Shown here piece by piece: positions 16,219 through 27,217 of a stretch of 64,000 bases of DNA (the stretch's first letter is position 1; the number at the start of each line of letters is the position of its first letter). Position numbers and translations under genes: made by a program. The notes under the pieces are model-generated. The model was not told the DNA's origin, did no database searches, and worked only from the letters and a program-made list of their open reading frames with translations. This DNA comes from Aerococcus viridans (GTDB taxonomy: Bacteria; Bacillota; Bacilli; Lactobacillales; Aerococcaceae): the NCBI RefSeq assembly GCF_002871935.1, contig NZ_PNHQ01000013.1, positions 1 to 64,000 of the forward strand, in the 5' to 3' direction.

Positions 16219-17570
16219 TAACTCATGCGCTCCTTCACGTATCCTGACTCGGCTAGTTCTTTTCTAATTGCTAGCATAGCTGTATAAGTTGCTAGGATAT
16301 AAACTTTTTTGGTAGGGGCTTTCTTAACGGTTTCAATAACTGCATTTGGATTATCCAATTGAATTAATTGGTCTTGGTTAAAGCCAGCAACTACCATACG
16401 TTTTGTTAAATCGGCTACTCGAATGCCTGATACATAACTTGCTTCAATATTATCCATTTCTGCTAATTTCTCAAAGTTCCCATCCCAAATCCATGAAACA
16501 TCTTGACCATCAGCAGGGCGGTCGTTTAGCACTGTGATTAAAGTATAAGGTGCTTTTTCTAAGAGACATAACTCGATAATTTGATTTAAACCTACAGGAT
16601 TTTTGATTAAGTTGATGCGTAGGTCGTGACTTTCTACATCGATTGCTTCTTGTCGACCAAAAATACGTTTAGCTCCCTGTAAACCTTTAGCAATTGCTTC
16701 TTGGCTTACCTCAAAGTAACGACCAAGTGAATAAGCGGATAAGGCATTATATACATTATAAAGGCCGGCAACTGGGATACTATATTGGTATCCATCAATC
16801 GTAAATTTAGCTGATTCAGGTGTTAATTCATTGATTTCTTCGACTTGATATGTCAGTTCTGGACGATGAACACCGCAGTTTGGACAGAAGTAATCCCCCA
16901 AATTGCTATAAGTAATACTGTGGTAGTGTAGGACATGTTCACAATTTGGGCAGATAACACCATCAGTGTTATTATCTGCTAGGAAATCTTGTGACTGATC
17001 TTCAGCATTGAAACCAAAGAATACTTGTTTGTTGTCAACTTTTCGTGAAGAGAAAATCGGTGCATCACCATTTTGCATTAAAATTGCACTTTTCGCTTTA
17101 GCTGCACCTTGTAAAATGAAATCATATGTTGTATAAATTTCACCGTATCGGTCCATTTGATCACGGAAAATGTTGGTAGTTAAAATAACTTCTGGTTTAA
17201 TATGTTCTGTAATATGACGTAAAGATGCTTCGTCCACCTCAAGTACTGCTACCTTATCTTTAGATTTATTAGCTGAATCTTCGATAAATGAAGACACGAT
17301 ACCTTGCAGCATGTTTGAACCAGAATTGTTGGTCATGACATGTTCAAATTTTTGTTTTAAAATATTTACTGTTAAGGCAGTGGTAACTGTTTTACCGTTT
17401 GTTCCAGTAATGATTACGACACGATAGTTTTCACCTAAGGTTTTTAAAATATTAGGATCAATCTGTTGTGCAATTTTACCAGGTAAAGAAGTACCACCAC
17501 TTGTAAATTTCTTTAATAATTGTTGGCTTGTACGCCCAGCAACTGTTGCTAGATGACTCTTAAATTTCAT
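16218..17570 (-). CDS. murT: Lipid II isoglutaminyl synthase, Mur ligase-like subunit MurT
   Basis: ATP-dependent ligase half of MurT-GatD. It activates the D-glutamate alpha-carboxyl in lipid II and adds ammonia supplied by GatD. The P-loop TGTNGKTTT-like motif reads [12 protein letters not shown] (near residues 54-65). A four-cysteine zinc ribbon (CPNC at 207-210 and CPNC at 229-232) is the insertion that separates MurT from other Mur ligases. The C-terminal DUF1727-type domain carries the conserved [15 protein letters not shown] five codons upstream is in frame, but ATG 17570 follows GAGGAG at 8-nt spacing, so 450 residues is preferred. First of the two-gene operon, divergent from tdk. Confidence 0.93.
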   Translation of the reverse strand: MKFKSHLATVAGRTSQQLLKKFTSGGTSLPGKIAQQIDPNILKTLGENYRVVIITGTNGKTVTTALTVNILKQKFEHVMTNNSGSNMLQGIVSSFIEDSANKSKDKVAVLEVDEASLRHITEHIKPEVILTTNIFRDQMDRYGEIYTTYDFILQGAAKAKSAILMQNGDAPIFSSRKVDNKQVFFGFNAEDQSQDFLADNNTDGVICPNCEHVLHYHSITYSNLGDYFCPNCGVHRPELTYQVEEINELTPESAKFTIDGYQYSIPVAGLYNVYNALSAYSLGRYFEVSQEAIAKGLQGAKRIFGRQEAIDVESHDLRINLIKNPVGLNQIIELCLLEKAPYTLITVLNDRPADGQDVSWIWDGNFEKLAEMDNIEASYVSGIRVADLTKRMVVAGFNQDQLIQLDNPNAVIETVKKAPTKKVYILATYTAMLAIRKELAESGYVKERMS

Positions 17571-17724
17571 TTTGGCACTCCTCAAATCATTTGTTTTGCG
17601 CTATTTAAACGAACGCTCAGTGAGATAATTTTACCATAAGTGCGTAGTTTTCAAAAAAAAAACATGTCATTTAAAAATTCTTTAAACTTTTATCGCAAAT
17701 CCTCATATATTCTAGGAAATAAAA

Positions 17725-17753
17725 TTGACTAGTAGGGGGAATAAAAGTAAAAT
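17725..17753 (+). promoter_or_regulatory. Promoter of the tdk-prfA cluster
   Basis: TTGACT (17725-17730), a 17-bp spacer and TAAAAT (17748-17753), 42 bp before ATG 17796. It lies in the 225-bp divergent region shared with murT. Confidence 0.6.
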
Positions 17754-17795
17754 AAATAGCTAGTATATTGATATTAAAATTATGGGAGTGTTTGG

Positions 17796-18416
17796 ATGGC
17801 TCAGTTATTTTTCCGTTACGGTGCGATGAACAGTGGTAAATCCTTTGAAATCATTAAGGTAGCACATAACTATGAAGAACAAAATAAACATGTCTTGGTG
17901 TATACAAGTGGTGTTGATAACCGTGCAGGAGTAGGTAATGTATCTAGTCGTGTGGGGGAAGAGAGAAAAGCACGAGCTATAATGACGGAGACAGATGTGT
18001 ATGAAGATTTAACGACATATATGCGAGAGAATAATCAAAAGATTTATTGTGTTTTAATTGATGAAGCCCAGTTTTTATCAAAAGAACACATTTATCAATT
18101 AGCCCGAATAGTCGACGAACTAGATATACCAGTAATGGCTTTTGGTTTGAAAAATGATTTTTTAAACAACTTGTTTGAAGGTTCTAAATACTTATTGCTG
18201 TTGGCTGATAAGATTGAAGAAGTTAAAACGATATGCTGGTTCTGTGCAAAGAAAGCAATTATGAATATGCGTGTGGCAGATGGTAAACCAGTGTATGAGG
18301 GTGAACAAGTACAAATTGGTGGAAATGAAGCTTATTATCCTGTTTGTCGTAAACATTATCACCGGCCGCCGTTAAAAGATGGTAAAATTTATATTGAGCG
18401 TAACATAAGCGAATAA
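17796..18416 (+). CDS. tdk: Thymidine kinase (type II)
   Basis: Phosphorylates thymidine to dTMP for nucleotide salvage. The P-loop is GAMNSGKS (residues 9-16), Walker B-like VLIDEAQFL carries the catalytic acid, and a four-residue zinc site is present: CWFC near residues 147-150, then C and H in PVCRKHYH near 185-190. The 206-residue length is normal. ATG 17796 follows GGGAG. It leads the conserved cluster tdk-prfA-prmC-tsaC-glyA-upp and fits functionally with the nucleoside importer at 3.7-8.5 kb. Confidence 0.95.
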   Translation: MAQLFFRYGAMNSGKSFEIIKVAHNYEEQNKHVLVYTSGVDNRAGVGNVSSRVGEERKARAIMTETDVYEDLTTYMRENNQKIYCVLIDEAQFLSKEHIYQLARIVDELDIPVMAFGLKNDFLNNLFEGSKYLLLLADKIEEVKTICWFCAKKAIMNMRVADGKPVYEGEQVQIGGNEAYYPVCRKHYHRPPLKDGKIYIERNISE

Positions 18417-18489
18417 GATCCCTATCATTTTTCAGAAAAATAGGAGATAAAGTAAGTTTGAATTAAAGTAGTAGAAAAGAGTTGAAAAA

Positions 18490-19563
18490 ATGTTTACAGA
18501 TCAATTAGATTCATTTATTGCACGCTATGCGGAAGTAACTGAATTAATGAGTGACCCGGATGTCATTAATGATAATCAACGTTTCCGTGCGATTTCAAAA
18601 GAAGAAGCTGATTTAAGACCAAAAGTTGAAACATTCAGTCACTATAAAAATGTAATACAAGAAATAGAAGATACTGAGGAATTGTTAGCTGAGTCCTCAG
18701 ATGATGAAATGACAGAATTAGCGAAAGAAGAATTAAAAGAGTTAAAAGAAGAACGTGAAAGCCTTGAAGAAGAAATTAAACGTTTAATGATTCCTTCTGA
18801 TCCAAATGATGATAAAAACATCATCATGGAAATTCGTGGGGCAGCTGGTGGAGATGAGGCGCAATTATTTGCCGGTGACCTGTACGAAATGTACAGTCGT
18901 TATGCCACAAACCAAGGTTGGCGCGTTGAAGTGGTGGAGTCATCTAGTAACGATATTGGTGGTTTTAAAGAAATTACTTTACAGATTCAAGGTGACAATG
19001 TATATTCAAAATTAAAATTTGAATCAGGTGCTCATCGTGTACAACGTGTACCAGATACAGAATCTCAAGGGCGTGTACATACTTCAACTGCAACAGTTGG
19101 TGTTATGCCGGAACTAGAAGATATTGATTTTGATTTGGATGATAGCGACATCCGAGTTGATATTTTCCGCGCTTCGGGTGCAGGTGGTCAGCACGTTAAC
19201 AAAACTTCTTCAGCAGTTCGTTTAACACATGAACCAACAGGCATTGTTGTATCTATGCAAGACCAACGTTCGCAACAACAAAATAGAGAGAAGGCAATGA
19301 TGATTTTACGTTCACGCGTATATGAAAAGATTGCTTCAGAACAACAAAATGAGTACGATTCTCAACGTAAAAATCTTGTTGGTACAGGAGATCGTTCAGA
19401 ACGTATTCGTACCTATAATTATCCCCAAAATCGTGTGACTGATCACCGAATCGGTTTAACTATTCAAAAATTAGATCGGATTATGACAGGTGAATTGGAC
19501 GAAATCGTTGATGCTTTACTATTAGCCGATCAAGCCAATAAGTTAGAGGAGTTAAATGATTAA
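18490..19563 (+). CDS. prfA: Peptide chain release factor 1
   Basis: Recognises UAA and UAG stop codons in the ribosomal A site and triggers release of the nascent chain. The catalytic GGQ lies in [16 protein letters not shown] near residues 230-235, and the Gln is the substrate of PrmC encoded next. The N-terminal coiled region (residues 50-100) is very Glu/Lys-rich; the codon-recognition region lies in domain 2 ([18 protein letters not shown]). Length 357 is standard. It overlaps prmC by 8 bases, so production of the factor and its methyltransferase is coupled. Confidence 0.97.
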   Translation: MFTDQLDSFIARYAEVTELMSDPDVINDNQRFRAISKEEADLRPKVETFSHYKNVIQEIEDTEELLAESSDDEMTELAKEELKELKEERESLEEEIKRLMIPSDPNDDKNIIMEIRGAAGGDEAQLFAGDLYEMYSRYATNQGWRVEVVESSSNDIGGFKEITLQIQGDNVYSKLKFESGAHRVQRVPDTESQGRVHTSTATVGVMPELEDIDFDLDDSDIRVDIFRASGAGGQHVNKTSSAVRLTHEPTGIVVSMQDQRSQQQNREKAMMILRSRVYEKIASEQQNEYDSQRKNLVGTGDRSERIRTYNYPQNRVTDHRIGLTIQKLDRIMTGELDEIVDALLLADQANKLEELND

Positions 19564-20419
19564 TCAAACGTATTTAGAGGTCCAAATATGGGCCTCTTCT
19601 TTTTTAGAAGAAAATCACCAGGAACCAGAAATTGCTTACCATCTATTGTTAGATTTAGCAGGTTTTTCTGTGTCAGATTGGGTACTTAAGCAAAATCATA
19701 CTATGCCTAGCCATTTAAAAGCTGCTTATCAATCAGCTATAAAACGTGTGGTTAACGAAGATTATCCTTGGCAATATTTAGTTGGTAAAGCATGGTTTTA
19801 CGGTGAACCATTTAAAGTTTCACCAGCAACCCTTATTCCAAGACAAGAAACTGAAGATTTAGTGTCATATATTATCGATTTAATCAATAAGGGGCAGATT
19901 GCTAACAATGCACGCGTATTAGATATCGGTACTGGAACTGGTATTATTGCTATCACATTAAAACAACGCTTTCCAAATTTGCAGGTAACAGCTACAGATA
20001 TCTCTGAAGAAGCCTTATCAATTGCCCAACAAAATGCAGAGGAAAAGCAAATTACTATCGATTTTCGTTTAGGTGATCTTTTTAACCCAGTTATAGGTCA
20101 GCAATTTGATCTCATTATTTCAAACCCACCGTATATAGGATTGGATGAAACGAATATGATGTCTAAATCTACTCTATTATTTGAACCAGAACTGGCGCTA
20201 TTTGCTGAAGAAAATGGCTATCAAATTTATTGGCGTATCTTCGAGCAATTACATCATTACATAGCTAAGCCAGGTTATTTTATCGGTGAGTTTGGTTACC
20301 GACAGGGGAATCTGTTAGTTGAAGGTGCTATCAGCCGTCTCAAACTGCCGGATGCTACAGTATCTATTGAGCAGGATTATACAGGTAATGATAGAATTCT
20401 TGTTATCCATCATTCGTGA
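19556..20419 (+). CDS. prmC: Release factor glutamine methyltransferase
   Basis: N5-methylates the Gln of the GGQ motif in release factors 1 and 2 using S-adenosylmethionine. An N-terminal helical domain (about 1-95) recognises the factor. The Rossmann methyltransferase domain begins at [13 protein letters not shown] (near residue 122), and NPPY (near residue 194) binds the target glutamine. The 287-residue length is normal. The start overlaps the prfA 3' end (GAGGAG inside prfA serves as its ribosome-binding site). Confidence 0.95.
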   Translation: MINQTYLEVQIWASSFLEENHQEPEIAYHLLLDLAGFSVSDWVLKQNHTMPSHLKAAYQSAIKRVVNEDYPWQYLVGKAWFYGEPFKVSPATLIPRQETEDLVSYIIDLINKGQIANNARVLDIGTGTGIIAITLKQRFPNLQVTATDISEEALSIAQQNAEEKQITIDFRLGDLFNPVIGQQFDLIISNPPYIGLDETNMMSKSTLLFEPELALFAEENGYQIYWRIFEQLHHYIAKPGYFIGEFGYRQGNLLVEGAISRLKLPDATVSIEQDYTGNDRILVIHHS

Positions 20420-20475
20420 TTAGAAATAGTATGATAAAAGTCAAAAGTATTTAATATGAAAGGCGTTATGGCTAT

Positions 20476-21501
20476 ATGACAAAAATTATTCAATCTGAAG
20501 AAATTGAAATAGGCGCTAAAATGTTACAAGATGGTCAACTGGTGGCATTTCCTACTGAAACTGTTTTTGGTTTAGGCGCAATTGCGAATAATGCTGACGC
20601 AGTTAAATCTGTGTATTCAGTAAAGGGGCGACCTAGTGATAATCCATTAATCGTACATATTGCAGACCCTGAAGATATCTTCGATTATATGATTGATGAT
20701 GATAGTGTCCGACATCATTTAATCGATGATCTTACTAAAGCATTCTGGCCGGGGCCCTTGACCTTAGTTGTACCAGTGAAGCCAAATACATTTCCTAGTG
20801 TAGTAACCGGCGGTATGGATACAGTCGGTATACGCTTACCAGATCACGCCACTACAAGAAGTCTTATTCGGGCAACTGGCTTTCCAATCGTTGGCCCTTC
20901 AGCAAATATTTCTGGTAAACCTAGTCCAACACAAGTCGCACACGTTATGCATGATTTCGATGGCAGAATTGGCGGTGTTGTAAATGCTGAACCCACACGA
21001 ATTGGCGTTGAATCTACGGTGTTAGATTTAACGGATCCAAGAGGCTTGGTTATTTTAAGACCTGGTTATATTACGAAATCTATGTTGGGAGCAGTGGTAA
21101 AGAATATGCCTATTTATCTGGGAGGTACCATTGCAAACAATGCAGAGGAAGCACCAAAAGCACCAGGAATGAAATATATTCATTACAGTCCCGATCAACC
21201 AGTTTTAGCTGTTTCCTCTGAAAAGCTAGCGCAAGTGCTATCAGAATTAGCCGATCAGTCGATTAAGGTAGGACTAGCAACTAGTGTACAGAATGTTGAA
21301 AAATACAAAACACTAGTGGAGTCAGTAGTATCTCTTGGACCAACGATAGAAACCGCTACACAACAGCTATTTGCTGTCTTAAGAACGTTTGATGAACATA
21401 AAAATATCCAACAAATTGTTGTAGAATTGTATCCCGATACCGAAAAAAATGGGGCTTATCGTAATCGTTTGATAAAAGCGAGCTCAACCGTGGTAGAATA
21501 A
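20476..21501 (+). CDS. tsaC: L-threonylcarbamoyladenylate synthase (Sua5/YwlC type)
   Basis: Makes threonylcarbamoyl-AMP from threonine, bicarbonate and ATP for the t6A37 modification of ANN-decoding tRNAs. The YrdC-like domain (about 10-210) has VKGRPSDNPL and the SANISG motif. The additional C-terminal Sua5 domain (about 225-341) makes it the long YwlC/Sua5 form rather than the ~190-residue TsaC. The ribosome-binding site is weak (AAAGG, 12 nt away). An ATG 9 bp upstream runs straight into a stop, so ATG 20476 is the only sensible start. Confidence 0.93.
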   Translation: MTKIIQSEEIEIGAKMLQDGQLVAFPTETVFGLGAIANNADAVKSVYSVKGRPSDNPLIVHIADPEDIFDYMIDDDSVRHHLIDDLTKAFWPGPLTLVVPVKPNTFPSVVTGGMDTVGIRLPDHATTRSLIRATGFPIVGPSANISGKPSPTQVAHVMHDFDGRIGGVVNAEPTRIGVESTVLDLTDPRGLVILRPGYITKSMLGAVVKNMPIYLGGTIANNAEEAPKAPGMKYIHYSPDQPVLAVSSEKLAQVLSELADQSIKVGLATSVQNVEKYKTLVESVVSLGPTIETATQQLFAVLRTFDEHKNIQQIVVELYPDTEKNGAYRNRLIKASSTVVE

Positions 21502-21573
21502 AGTTAGATAATAGAATTGGATTAGGTAGATTCCAAGGAATATTTATCAAATAATAAAGCTGGAGGCAGATGC

Positions 21574-22794
21574 ATGAGTAACGACATTATTTTTGATTTG
21601 TTAAACGAGGAAATGGACCGTCAACAACATGGTATTGAATTAATTGCAAGTGAAAACTGGGTTTCGAAGGCTGTACGCCAAGCGCAAGGTTCGATTGCAA
21701 CTAATAAATATGCTGAAGGATACCCAGGTAAACGTTATTACGGAGGTTGTGAAGTAATTGATAAAATTGAAACGTTAGCGATTGACCGTGCTAAAAAGCT
21801 ATTTGGTGCTACTTATGCTAATGTTCAACCACATTCAGGATCACAAGCTAATATGGCCGTATATGACGCTTTCTTAGAACCAGGGGATTTAGTCCTAGGT
21901 ATGAACTTAACTGATGGTGGGCATTTAACTCATGGCTCTCATGTAAATTTTTCAGGTAAGAAATATAACTTTATTGCGTACAACGTAACGAATGATGAAG
22001 AATTCATTGATTACGATGAAATTGACCGTCTGGCTAAAGAATATCAACCTAAATTAATTGTAGCGGGTGCATCAGCATACGCACGTACAATTGATTTCGA
22101 AAAGATTGCAGCCACTGCTAAAGCTATTGGTGCCTACTTTATGGTAGATATGGCACATATTGCCGGTTTAGTTGCAGCTGGTCTACATCCTAATCCAATT
22201 CCATATGCGGATGTAGTAACATCGACAACACACAAAACGCTTCGTGGCCCACGCGGTGGTTTAATCTTATCCGCTAATGCAGACTATGGTAAAAAGATCA
22301 ATTCCGCGATTTTCCCAGGCATTCAAGGTGGACCATTGGAGCACGTCATTGCAGCAAAGGCTGTTGCTTTTGGTGAAGCTTTACAGGATGATTTTAAAGA
22401 CTACCAAAAACAAATTATTAAAAATGCAAAAGCTTTTGAAAAAGTTTTCCATGAAGAAGGTATTCCATTAGTATCTGGTGGAACTGATAACCATCTATTA
22501 TTGCTTAAAGTCATCGGATTTGGTGTTACAGGTGCTGAAATTGAAACAGCCTTGGATGAGGTAGGGATTACCGTAAACAAAAATACCATTCCAAACGAAA
22601 GTTTAAGTCCTTTCAAAACAAGTGGTATCCGAATTGGTACACCAGCAATTACTACTCGTGGCTTTAAAGAAGCAGAATCGGAACAAGTTGCACGTATGAT
22701 TGCTAATATTATTAAAAATCCGCATGATGAAGCGGTTCGTGATGATGTTATGGCAAAAGTTGAAACTTTAACGAAAGCATTTCCATTAAACTAA
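21574..22794 (+). CDS. glyA: Serine hydroxymethyltransferase
   Basis: PLP enzyme that converts serine and tetrahydrofolate to glycine and 5,10-methylene-THF, the one-carbon donor used by ThyA (45.6 kb). The PLP-binding Lys is in [12 protein letters not shown] near residue 225, and HSGSQAN near residue 90 contacts the cofactor. Length 406 is normal for Firmicutes. GGAGG precedes ATG 21574. It is the fifth gene of the tdk cluster and is separated from upp by a strong hairpin carrying a putative promoter. Confidence 0.97.
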   Translation: MSNDIIFDLLNEEMDRQQHGIELIASENWVSKAVRQAQGSIATNKYAEGYPGKRYYGGCEVIDKIETLAIDRAKKLFGATYANVQPHSGSQANMAVYDAFLEPGDLVLGMNLTDGGHLTHGSHVNFSGKKYNFIAYNVTNDEEFIDYDEIDRLAKEYQPKLIVAGASAYARTIDFEKIAATAKAIGAYFMVDMAHIAGLVAAGLHPNPIPYADVVTSTTHKTLRGPRGGLILSANADYGKKINSAIFPGIQGGPLEHVIAAKAVAFGEALQDDFKDYQKQIIKNAKAFEKVFHEEGIPLVSGGTDNHLLLLKVIGFGVTGAEIETALDEVGITVNKNTIPNESLSPFKTSGIRIGTPAITTRGFKEAESEQVARMIANIIKNPHDEAVRDDVMAKVETLTKAFPLN

Positions 22795-22804
22795 ACAATA
22801 TTTA

Positions 22805-22848
22805 AGGACTTGACGGCCTAGGTAACTTGCACTAGGCTGTCAAGTCCT
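22805..22848 (+). other. 17-bp hairpin between glyA and upp
   Basis: AGGACTTGACGGCCTAG pairs with CTAGGCTGTCAAGTCCT (one G-U) around a 10-nt loop. It is very stable, but the 3' side reads ATATAATATTT rather than a T-run, so it is not a canonical intrinsic terminator. It may stabilise the glyA mRNA end, terminate weakly, or act as a dyad overlapping the upp promoter. Confidence 0.7.
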
Positions 22849-22855
22849 ATATAAT
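22827..22855 (+). promoter_or_regulatory. Putative upp promoter overlapping the hairpin
   Basis: TATAAT (22850-22855) stands 17 bp after TTGCAC (22827-22832), a moderate -35 lying in the hairpin loop. Transcription would begin near 22862, giving a ~55-nt leader before upp. Confidence 0.45.
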
Positions 22856-22916
22856 ATTTAGGGTTTAAGCAAAATTAATCAAGGAAACATAAAATCTTAA
22901 AGCGAGGTATATATTC

Positions 22917-23552
22917 ATGAGTAAATTAGTTGTAATTGATCACCCTCTAGTCCAACACAAAATGGCTATGTTACGTGATAAAGAATTGGGTACTAAAGAT
23001 TTTCGTGAATTGGTAAATGAAATCACCATGTTCTTAGGTTATGAAGTCACCCGTGATTTGCCAATGAAAGAAGTTGAAATTGAAACACCTTTAGTAAAAT
23101 CAAAACAAAATGTGATTGCTGGGAAAAAATTAGCGATTGCACCAATTCTTCGTGCTGGGCTAGGTATGGTAGATGGTATGCTATTATTGATGCCTGCTGC
23201 TAAAGTAGGACATATTGGTATGTTCCGTGACGAAGAAACTTTACAACCACAAGAATACTTCTTCAAAATGCCCCAAGATATTGAAGAACGTGAAGTGATT
23301 GTAGTTGACCCTATGTTAGCTACGGGTGGTTCAGTAATCATGGCGATTGACTCATTGGTAAAACGTAATGTAAAACCAGAAAACATCAAATTCGTTTGTT
23401 TAGTTGCCGCACCAGAAGGTGTAAAAGCGCTGCAAGATGCTTATCCAGAAGTAGATATTTTTACTGGTGCACTTGACGAAAAATTAAATGAGGACGGCTA
23501 CATTTTACCAGGTCTTGGTGATGCAGGTGACCGCCTATTTGGAACCTTATAA
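22917..23552 (+). CDS. upp: Uracil phosphoribosyltransferase
   Basis: Converts uracil and PRPP to UMP. The PRPP-binding motif [15 protein letters not shown] lies near residues 130-144 and the C-terminal uracil-binding region is [12 protein letters not shown]. Length 211 is normal. GCGAGG is the ribosome-binding site for ATG 22917. It ends the tdk-prfA-prmC-tsaC-glyA-upp cluster, with probable independent transcription from the promoter in the preceding hairpin. Confidence 0.97.
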   Translation: MSKLVVIDHPLVQHKMAMLRDKELGTKDFRELVNEITMFLGYEVTRDLPMKEVEIETPLVKSKQNVIAGKKLAIAPILRAGLGMVDGMLLLMPAAKVGHIGMFRDEETLQPQEYFFKMPQDIEEREVIVVDPMLATGGSVIMAIDSLVKRNVKPENIKFVCLVAAPEGVKALQDAYPEVDIFTGALDEKLNEDGYILPGLGDAGDRLFGTL

Positions 23553-23646
23553 TTGTCATCTATTAGAAATATATGCTACTCTTGGTGTACAAAAATAAAC
23601 ATCAATATTTGAAACAGATAAATTAATTTAGATAGGTGATAATGAA

Positions 23647-24951
23647 ATGACGGAAAATATGATTGTTAAGGGTGGCAGAAAATTAAAAGGACATGTAAGG
23701 GTTGATGGTGCTAAGAACGCTGTTTTACCACTACTGGCTGCCACGTTATTAGCAAATAAAGGGAAAAGTCGTATAACAAACGCCTCATTACTTTCAGATG
23801 TATATGTAATGAATGATGTGTTACGTAATTTGAATGCCAAGGTAGATTTTGATGAAGAGAATAACGAAATCCTTGTAGATGCTTCCGGTGATTTAACAAC
23901 GGAAGCGCCATTTGAATTAGTAAGTAAAATGCGAGCTAGTATTGTTGTAATGGGACCTTTATTATCTAGATATGGTCATGCGAAATTTGCAATGCCTGGT
24001 GGTTGTGCAATCGGTTCTCGTCCCATTGACCTACATGTAAAAGGTTTTGAGGCCTTGGGTGCAAAAGTTACGACTACTGCAGGATATGTGGAAGCACGTG
24101 CCGATAAATTAGTTGGTGCAAATATCTATTTAGATTTTCCGAGTGTAGGTGCAACACAGAATATTATGATGGCTGCTGCGCTAGCTGAGGGTACTACGGT
24201 TATAGAAAATGTTGCCCGTGAACCTGAGATTGTCGACTTAGCTAATTTTATCAATAAAATGGGTGGGCGTGTCCAAGGAGCTGGTACAGATACCATTAAA
24301 ATTATTGGTGTTAAAAATCTAGAAGGGACTGAACATTCAGTCATTCCTGACCGCATTGAAGCAGGTACTTTTATGGTGGCTGCTGCAATCACAGAAGGTG
24401 ATGTTTACATTGAAGATGCAATTTCAGAGCATAATCAACCTTTGATTTCAAAATTAAAAGAATTGGGGGCAACCATTACTGAAGATGTATCTGGTGTACG
24501 TGTTCAAGGCTCTCCTGTTTTACATCCGACAAAGGCAAGAACATTACCTTATCCTGGTTTTCCAACAGATATTCAATCACCATTTACAGTAGCACAAATA
24601 CTAGCTGAAGGTAGTTCAGAAATGGAAGAAACAGTTTTTGAAAATCGTTTCATGCATTTAGAAGAATTGCGTCGAATGAATGCTGATTTTAATATTAATG
24701 GAAATACAGCCATTATGAACGGTCCTTCAGAATTACAGGGTGCAGCAGTTGCAGCTTCTGATTTACGTTCGGCAGCGGCTTTAATCTTAGCTGGTTTAAG
24801 GGCTGAAGGTATGACAAAAGTATCTGAGTTAAAATACTTAGACCGTGGCTACCATCAATTCGATCAGAAATTGCGCGCCCTAGGTGCTAATATTTTACGC
24901 GTAGACGTCGATGAGAAATCGGACGCTGAAATTGCTAGCTTGTTAGATTAG
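23647..24951 (+). CDS. murA: UDP-N-acetylglucosamine 1-carboxyvinyltransferase
   Basis: First committed cytoplasmic step of peptidoglycan synthesis: transfer of enolpyruvate from PEP to UDP-GlcNAc. It is the target of fosfomycin, and the reactive Cys is present in [15 protein letters not shown] near residue 120. The conserved N-terminal [14 protein letters not shown] is seen at about residue 18. The 434-residue length is usual. Firmicutes often carry two paralogues; the adjacent epuA gene matches the streptococcal murA-epuA arrangement. GATAGGTGATAATGAA precedes ATG 23647. Confidence 0.96.
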   Translation: MTENMIVKGGRKLKGHVRVDGAKNAVLPLLAATLLANKGKSRITNASLLSDVYVMNDVLRNLNAKVDFDEENNEILVDASGDLTTEAPFELVSKMRASIVVMGPLLSRYGHAKFAMPGGCAIGSRPIDLHVKGFEALGAKVTTTAGYVEARADKLVGANIYLDFPSVGATQNIMMAAALAEGTTVIENVAREPEIVDLANFINKMGGRVQGAGTDTIKIIGVKNLEGTEHSVIPDRIEAGTFMVAAAITEGDVYIEDAISEHNQPLISKLKELGATITEDVSGVRVQGSPVLHPTKARTLPYPGFPTDIQSPFTVAQILAEGSSEMEETVFENRFMHLEELRRMNADFNINGNTAIMNGPSELQGAAVAASDLRSAAALILAGLRAEGMTKVSELKYLDRGYHQFDQKLRALGANILRVDVDEKSDAEIASLLD

Positions 24952-24966
24952 TTAGGTAGTGAACAA

Positions 24967-25158
24967 ATGAAACAATATCATCAATATATAAATGAACCAT
25001 GGAAAAAATTATTGTTTTGGGGATTACTTTTATTACTTGTAGTTTTTTTACTATTTGTCGTTGGTGGTTTGATTGGCTATAGCATTTCATCAAATCAATC
25101 GGCTTTTAATTTTTTAAATCCAGATAGCTGGAACCATGTATTTTCATTTATTCGTTAA
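24967..25158 (+). CDS. epuA: EpuA-family small membrane protein
   Basis: A 63-residue protein with a short polar, aromatic N terminus (MKQYHQYINEPWKKL), one long hydrophobic segment (about residues 16-40) and a short outside tail. Its size, topology and position directly after murA match EpuA of streptococci, a family sometimes annotated, with little evidence, as an RNA polymerase beta subunit-like protein. The function is unknown. It starts 15 bp after murA, so the two are presumably co-transcribed, and is followed by a strong terminator. Confidence 0.75.
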   Translation: MKQYHQYINEPWKKLLFWGLLLLLVVFLLFVVGGLIGYSISSNQSAFNFLNPDSWNHVFSFIR

Positions 25159-25179
25159 GATATCACTTTATACTTGAAG

Positions 25180-25217
25180 AGCTAAGAACTAGATGCGTGC
25201 TAGTTCTTAGCTTTTTT
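25180..25217 (+). terminator. Terminator after murA-epuA
   Basis: A perfect 13-bp stem (AGCTAAGAACTAG / CTAGTTCTTAGCT), a 7-nt loop, then T6. Confidence 0.93.
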
Positions 25218-25302
25218 AATCATGAAAATATATTTTTTGATCGTATTCAAAGCCGTTTTTTCGCTACCATATGTTACAATATGCTAGATATGAGGTGAGT
25301 TT

Positions 25303-26214
25303 ATGGACGGCATTTTGCCTTTATGGAAAGAACGTGGCATGACAAGCCATGATAGTGTATTTAAAGTAAGAAAAATATTGAAAATGAAGAAAGTCGGGCA
25401 CACAGGGACATTAGACCCCAATGTAGATGGTGTCCTACCGATATGTTTGGGTAAAGCTACTAAGCTGGTTGAGTTATTAATGGATAAAACCAAAGTTTAT
25501 ACTGGAGAAATTACCTTAGGTTTTGCAACTACCACCGAAGATTTAGATGGTGAGGTGATAGCAGAAAAAGTATTACCATCTGCTTTTACTGATACAGAAA
25601 TCCAAAAAATGATGGATGAGTTGACTGGACATATTGTCCAAATTCCACCTATGTTTTCGGCAATAAAAGTTAAGGGTAAACGACTTTATGAATATGCGCG
25701 TGAGGGCATTGAGGTTGAACGACCTGAACACCCTGTTTTTGTGCATAGCTTTAAATTAATGGGGACGTCTCGTTTTGTTGAAGGTAAGCAAGTATTTGCC
25801 TTTGAGATAACTTGCGGTAAAGGGACTTATGTCCGTACTTTAGCAAGTGATTTAGGTAAGAAATTAGGCGTACCAGCTACGATGACTAGCCTTACTCGGA
25901 AAGCTTCAACCCCTTTTTCAAGAGGGGATTGTCTAACCTTATCAGACTTGGCAAAAGCGGTAGAAGTTGAAGATTATTCTTGGTTAGTACCAATTGAATC
26001 AGCAATGTCTGCATATCCAGAGTGGCATTTGCCAATTGAAGATAAAAATTTAGTGAAGTTAGTAGAAAATGGATCAGTACTAGAAATCAACACTTTACCA
26101 CCATCACTAAGAAGCCAGCTACCTGTGACAGCATACATAGACGGCAAGTTAAAAGCTCTTTATGATGTTCACCCGAGTAAAGACGGTAAGATTAAACCAA
26201 GTAAAATGTTTTAA
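25303..26214 (+). CDS. truB: tRNA pseudouridine(55) synthase
   Basis: Makes pseudouridine 55 in the T-loop of most tRNAs. The catalytic Asp is in HTGTLDPNVDGVLPI near residues 30-44; the usual motif is GTLDPxAxGVLP, so the N-V pair is a mild variant. KVYTGEITLGFATTTEDLDGE follows as expected, and a C-terminal PUA-like extension completes the 303 residues. ATG 25303 follows GAGGTGA. It is the first gene of a truB-ribF pair, 20 bp apart. Confidence 0.95.
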   Translation: MDGILPLWKERGMTSHDSVFKVRKILKMKKVGHTGTLDPNVDGVLPICLGKATKLVELLMDKTKVYTGEITLGFATTTEDLDGEVIAEKVLPSAFTDTEIQKMMDELTGHIVQIPPMFSAIKVKGKRLYEYAREGIEVERPEHPVFVHSFKLMGTSRFVEGKQVFAFEITCGKGTYVRTLASDLGKKLGVPATMTSLTRKASTPFSRGDCLTLSDLAKAVEVEDYSWLVPIESAMSAYPEWHLPIEDKNLVKLVENGSVLEINTLPPSLRSQLPVTAYIDGKLKALYDVHPSKDGKIKPSKMF

Positions 26215-26234
26215 AGATTGGACGACGATACTGA

Positions 26235-27203
26235 ATGAAAACAATAAATTTACACCATCCTTTTGAACAAGCAACAGTTTATACCGGAGACATTGTGTTA
26301 GCTTTAGGCTTTTTTGATGGCGTCCACAGAGGTCATCAAGCGGTGATTAAAGCAGCACGAGATGAGGCAGACCGCTTGCAATTACCACTAGCTGTAATGA
26401 CTTTTAATATGGCGCCAAGAATTATGTATCAACAAATTAGACCTGAAGAGGTCACTTACTTAACAACTTTAAAAGAGAAAGAACGCTTAATGACGCATCT
26501 AGGAGTGGATTATTTATATGTTGCTCAGCTGACGTCAGCTTTTTCTGCATTGAAACCACAGGAATTTGTTGATCAGTATATGGTAGGGCTTCATGCCAAG
26601 TCAGTTGTTGCCGGATTTGATTATACTTATGGTAAAAAAGACCTAGCTAATATGCATACACTTAAAGAACACGCAGCTGGTCGCTTTAATATTATAGAAG
26701 TAAATAAATTATCAGAAGATACGAATAAAGTAGGATCTACTGAAATTAGACAAGATCTAAATACTGGTAAAATTGATAAAGCAAATCAACAGTTGGGTTA
26801 CATCTATTCTAACGATGGTATTGTAGTTCACGGTGAGAAAAGAGGGCGAGAATTAGGTTATCCTACTGCAAATTTGATGATCGCTACAGAGTCATTGATC
26901 CCAGCTGAAGGCGTTTATATCGTTGAAATGTTGCTGAACGACCAAGTGTTTCCTGGTGTTGCTTCTATTGGGAATAATATAACTTTTGGAGAAGGACGTA
27001 AACGGACCGTAGAAATTCATCTTCTAGATTTTAAAGGTGAGATATATGGGGAATACGTGACGGTATATTGGCATCAATATTTACGACCTGAGCTAAAGTT
27101 TGATGGTATTGATGGCTTAATTGATCAAATGGACCAAGATGCGATTCAAGCGAGAAAATATTTAGAAAAATTGCAAAATTTGACAAATGATAAAATTAAA
27201 TAA
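26235..27203 (+). CDS. ribF: Bifunctional riboflavin kinase / FAD synthetase
   Basis: Converts riboflavin to FMN and FMN to FAD. The N-terminal nucleotidyltransferase domain (about 1-185) has GFFDGVHRGHQ near residue 27 and the later STEIRQDL. The C-terminal kinase domain (about 185-310) has GRELGYPTANL. The 322-residue length is normal. The Shine-Dalgarno is poor (GGACGACG), suggesting coupling to truB translation. The pairing truB-ribF is common in Firmicutes. A terminator follows at once. Confidence 0.95.
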   Translation: MKTINLHHPFEQATVYTGDIVLALGFFDGVHRGHQAVIKAARDEADRLQLPLAVMTFNMAPRIMYQQIRPEEVTYLTTLKEKERLMTHLGVDYLYVAQLTSAFSALKPQEFVDQYMVGLHAKSVVAGFDYTYGKKDLANMHTLKEHAAGRFNIIEVNKLSEDTNKVGSTEIRQDLNTGKIDKANQQLGYIYSNDGIVVHGEKRGRELGYPTANLMIATESLIPAEGVYIVEMLLNDQVFPGVASIGNNITFGEGRKRTVEIHLLDFKGEIYGEYVTVYWHQYLRPELKFDGIDGLIDQMDQDAIQARKYLEKLQNLTNDKIK

Positions 27204-27217
27204 ATATATCAATTATT

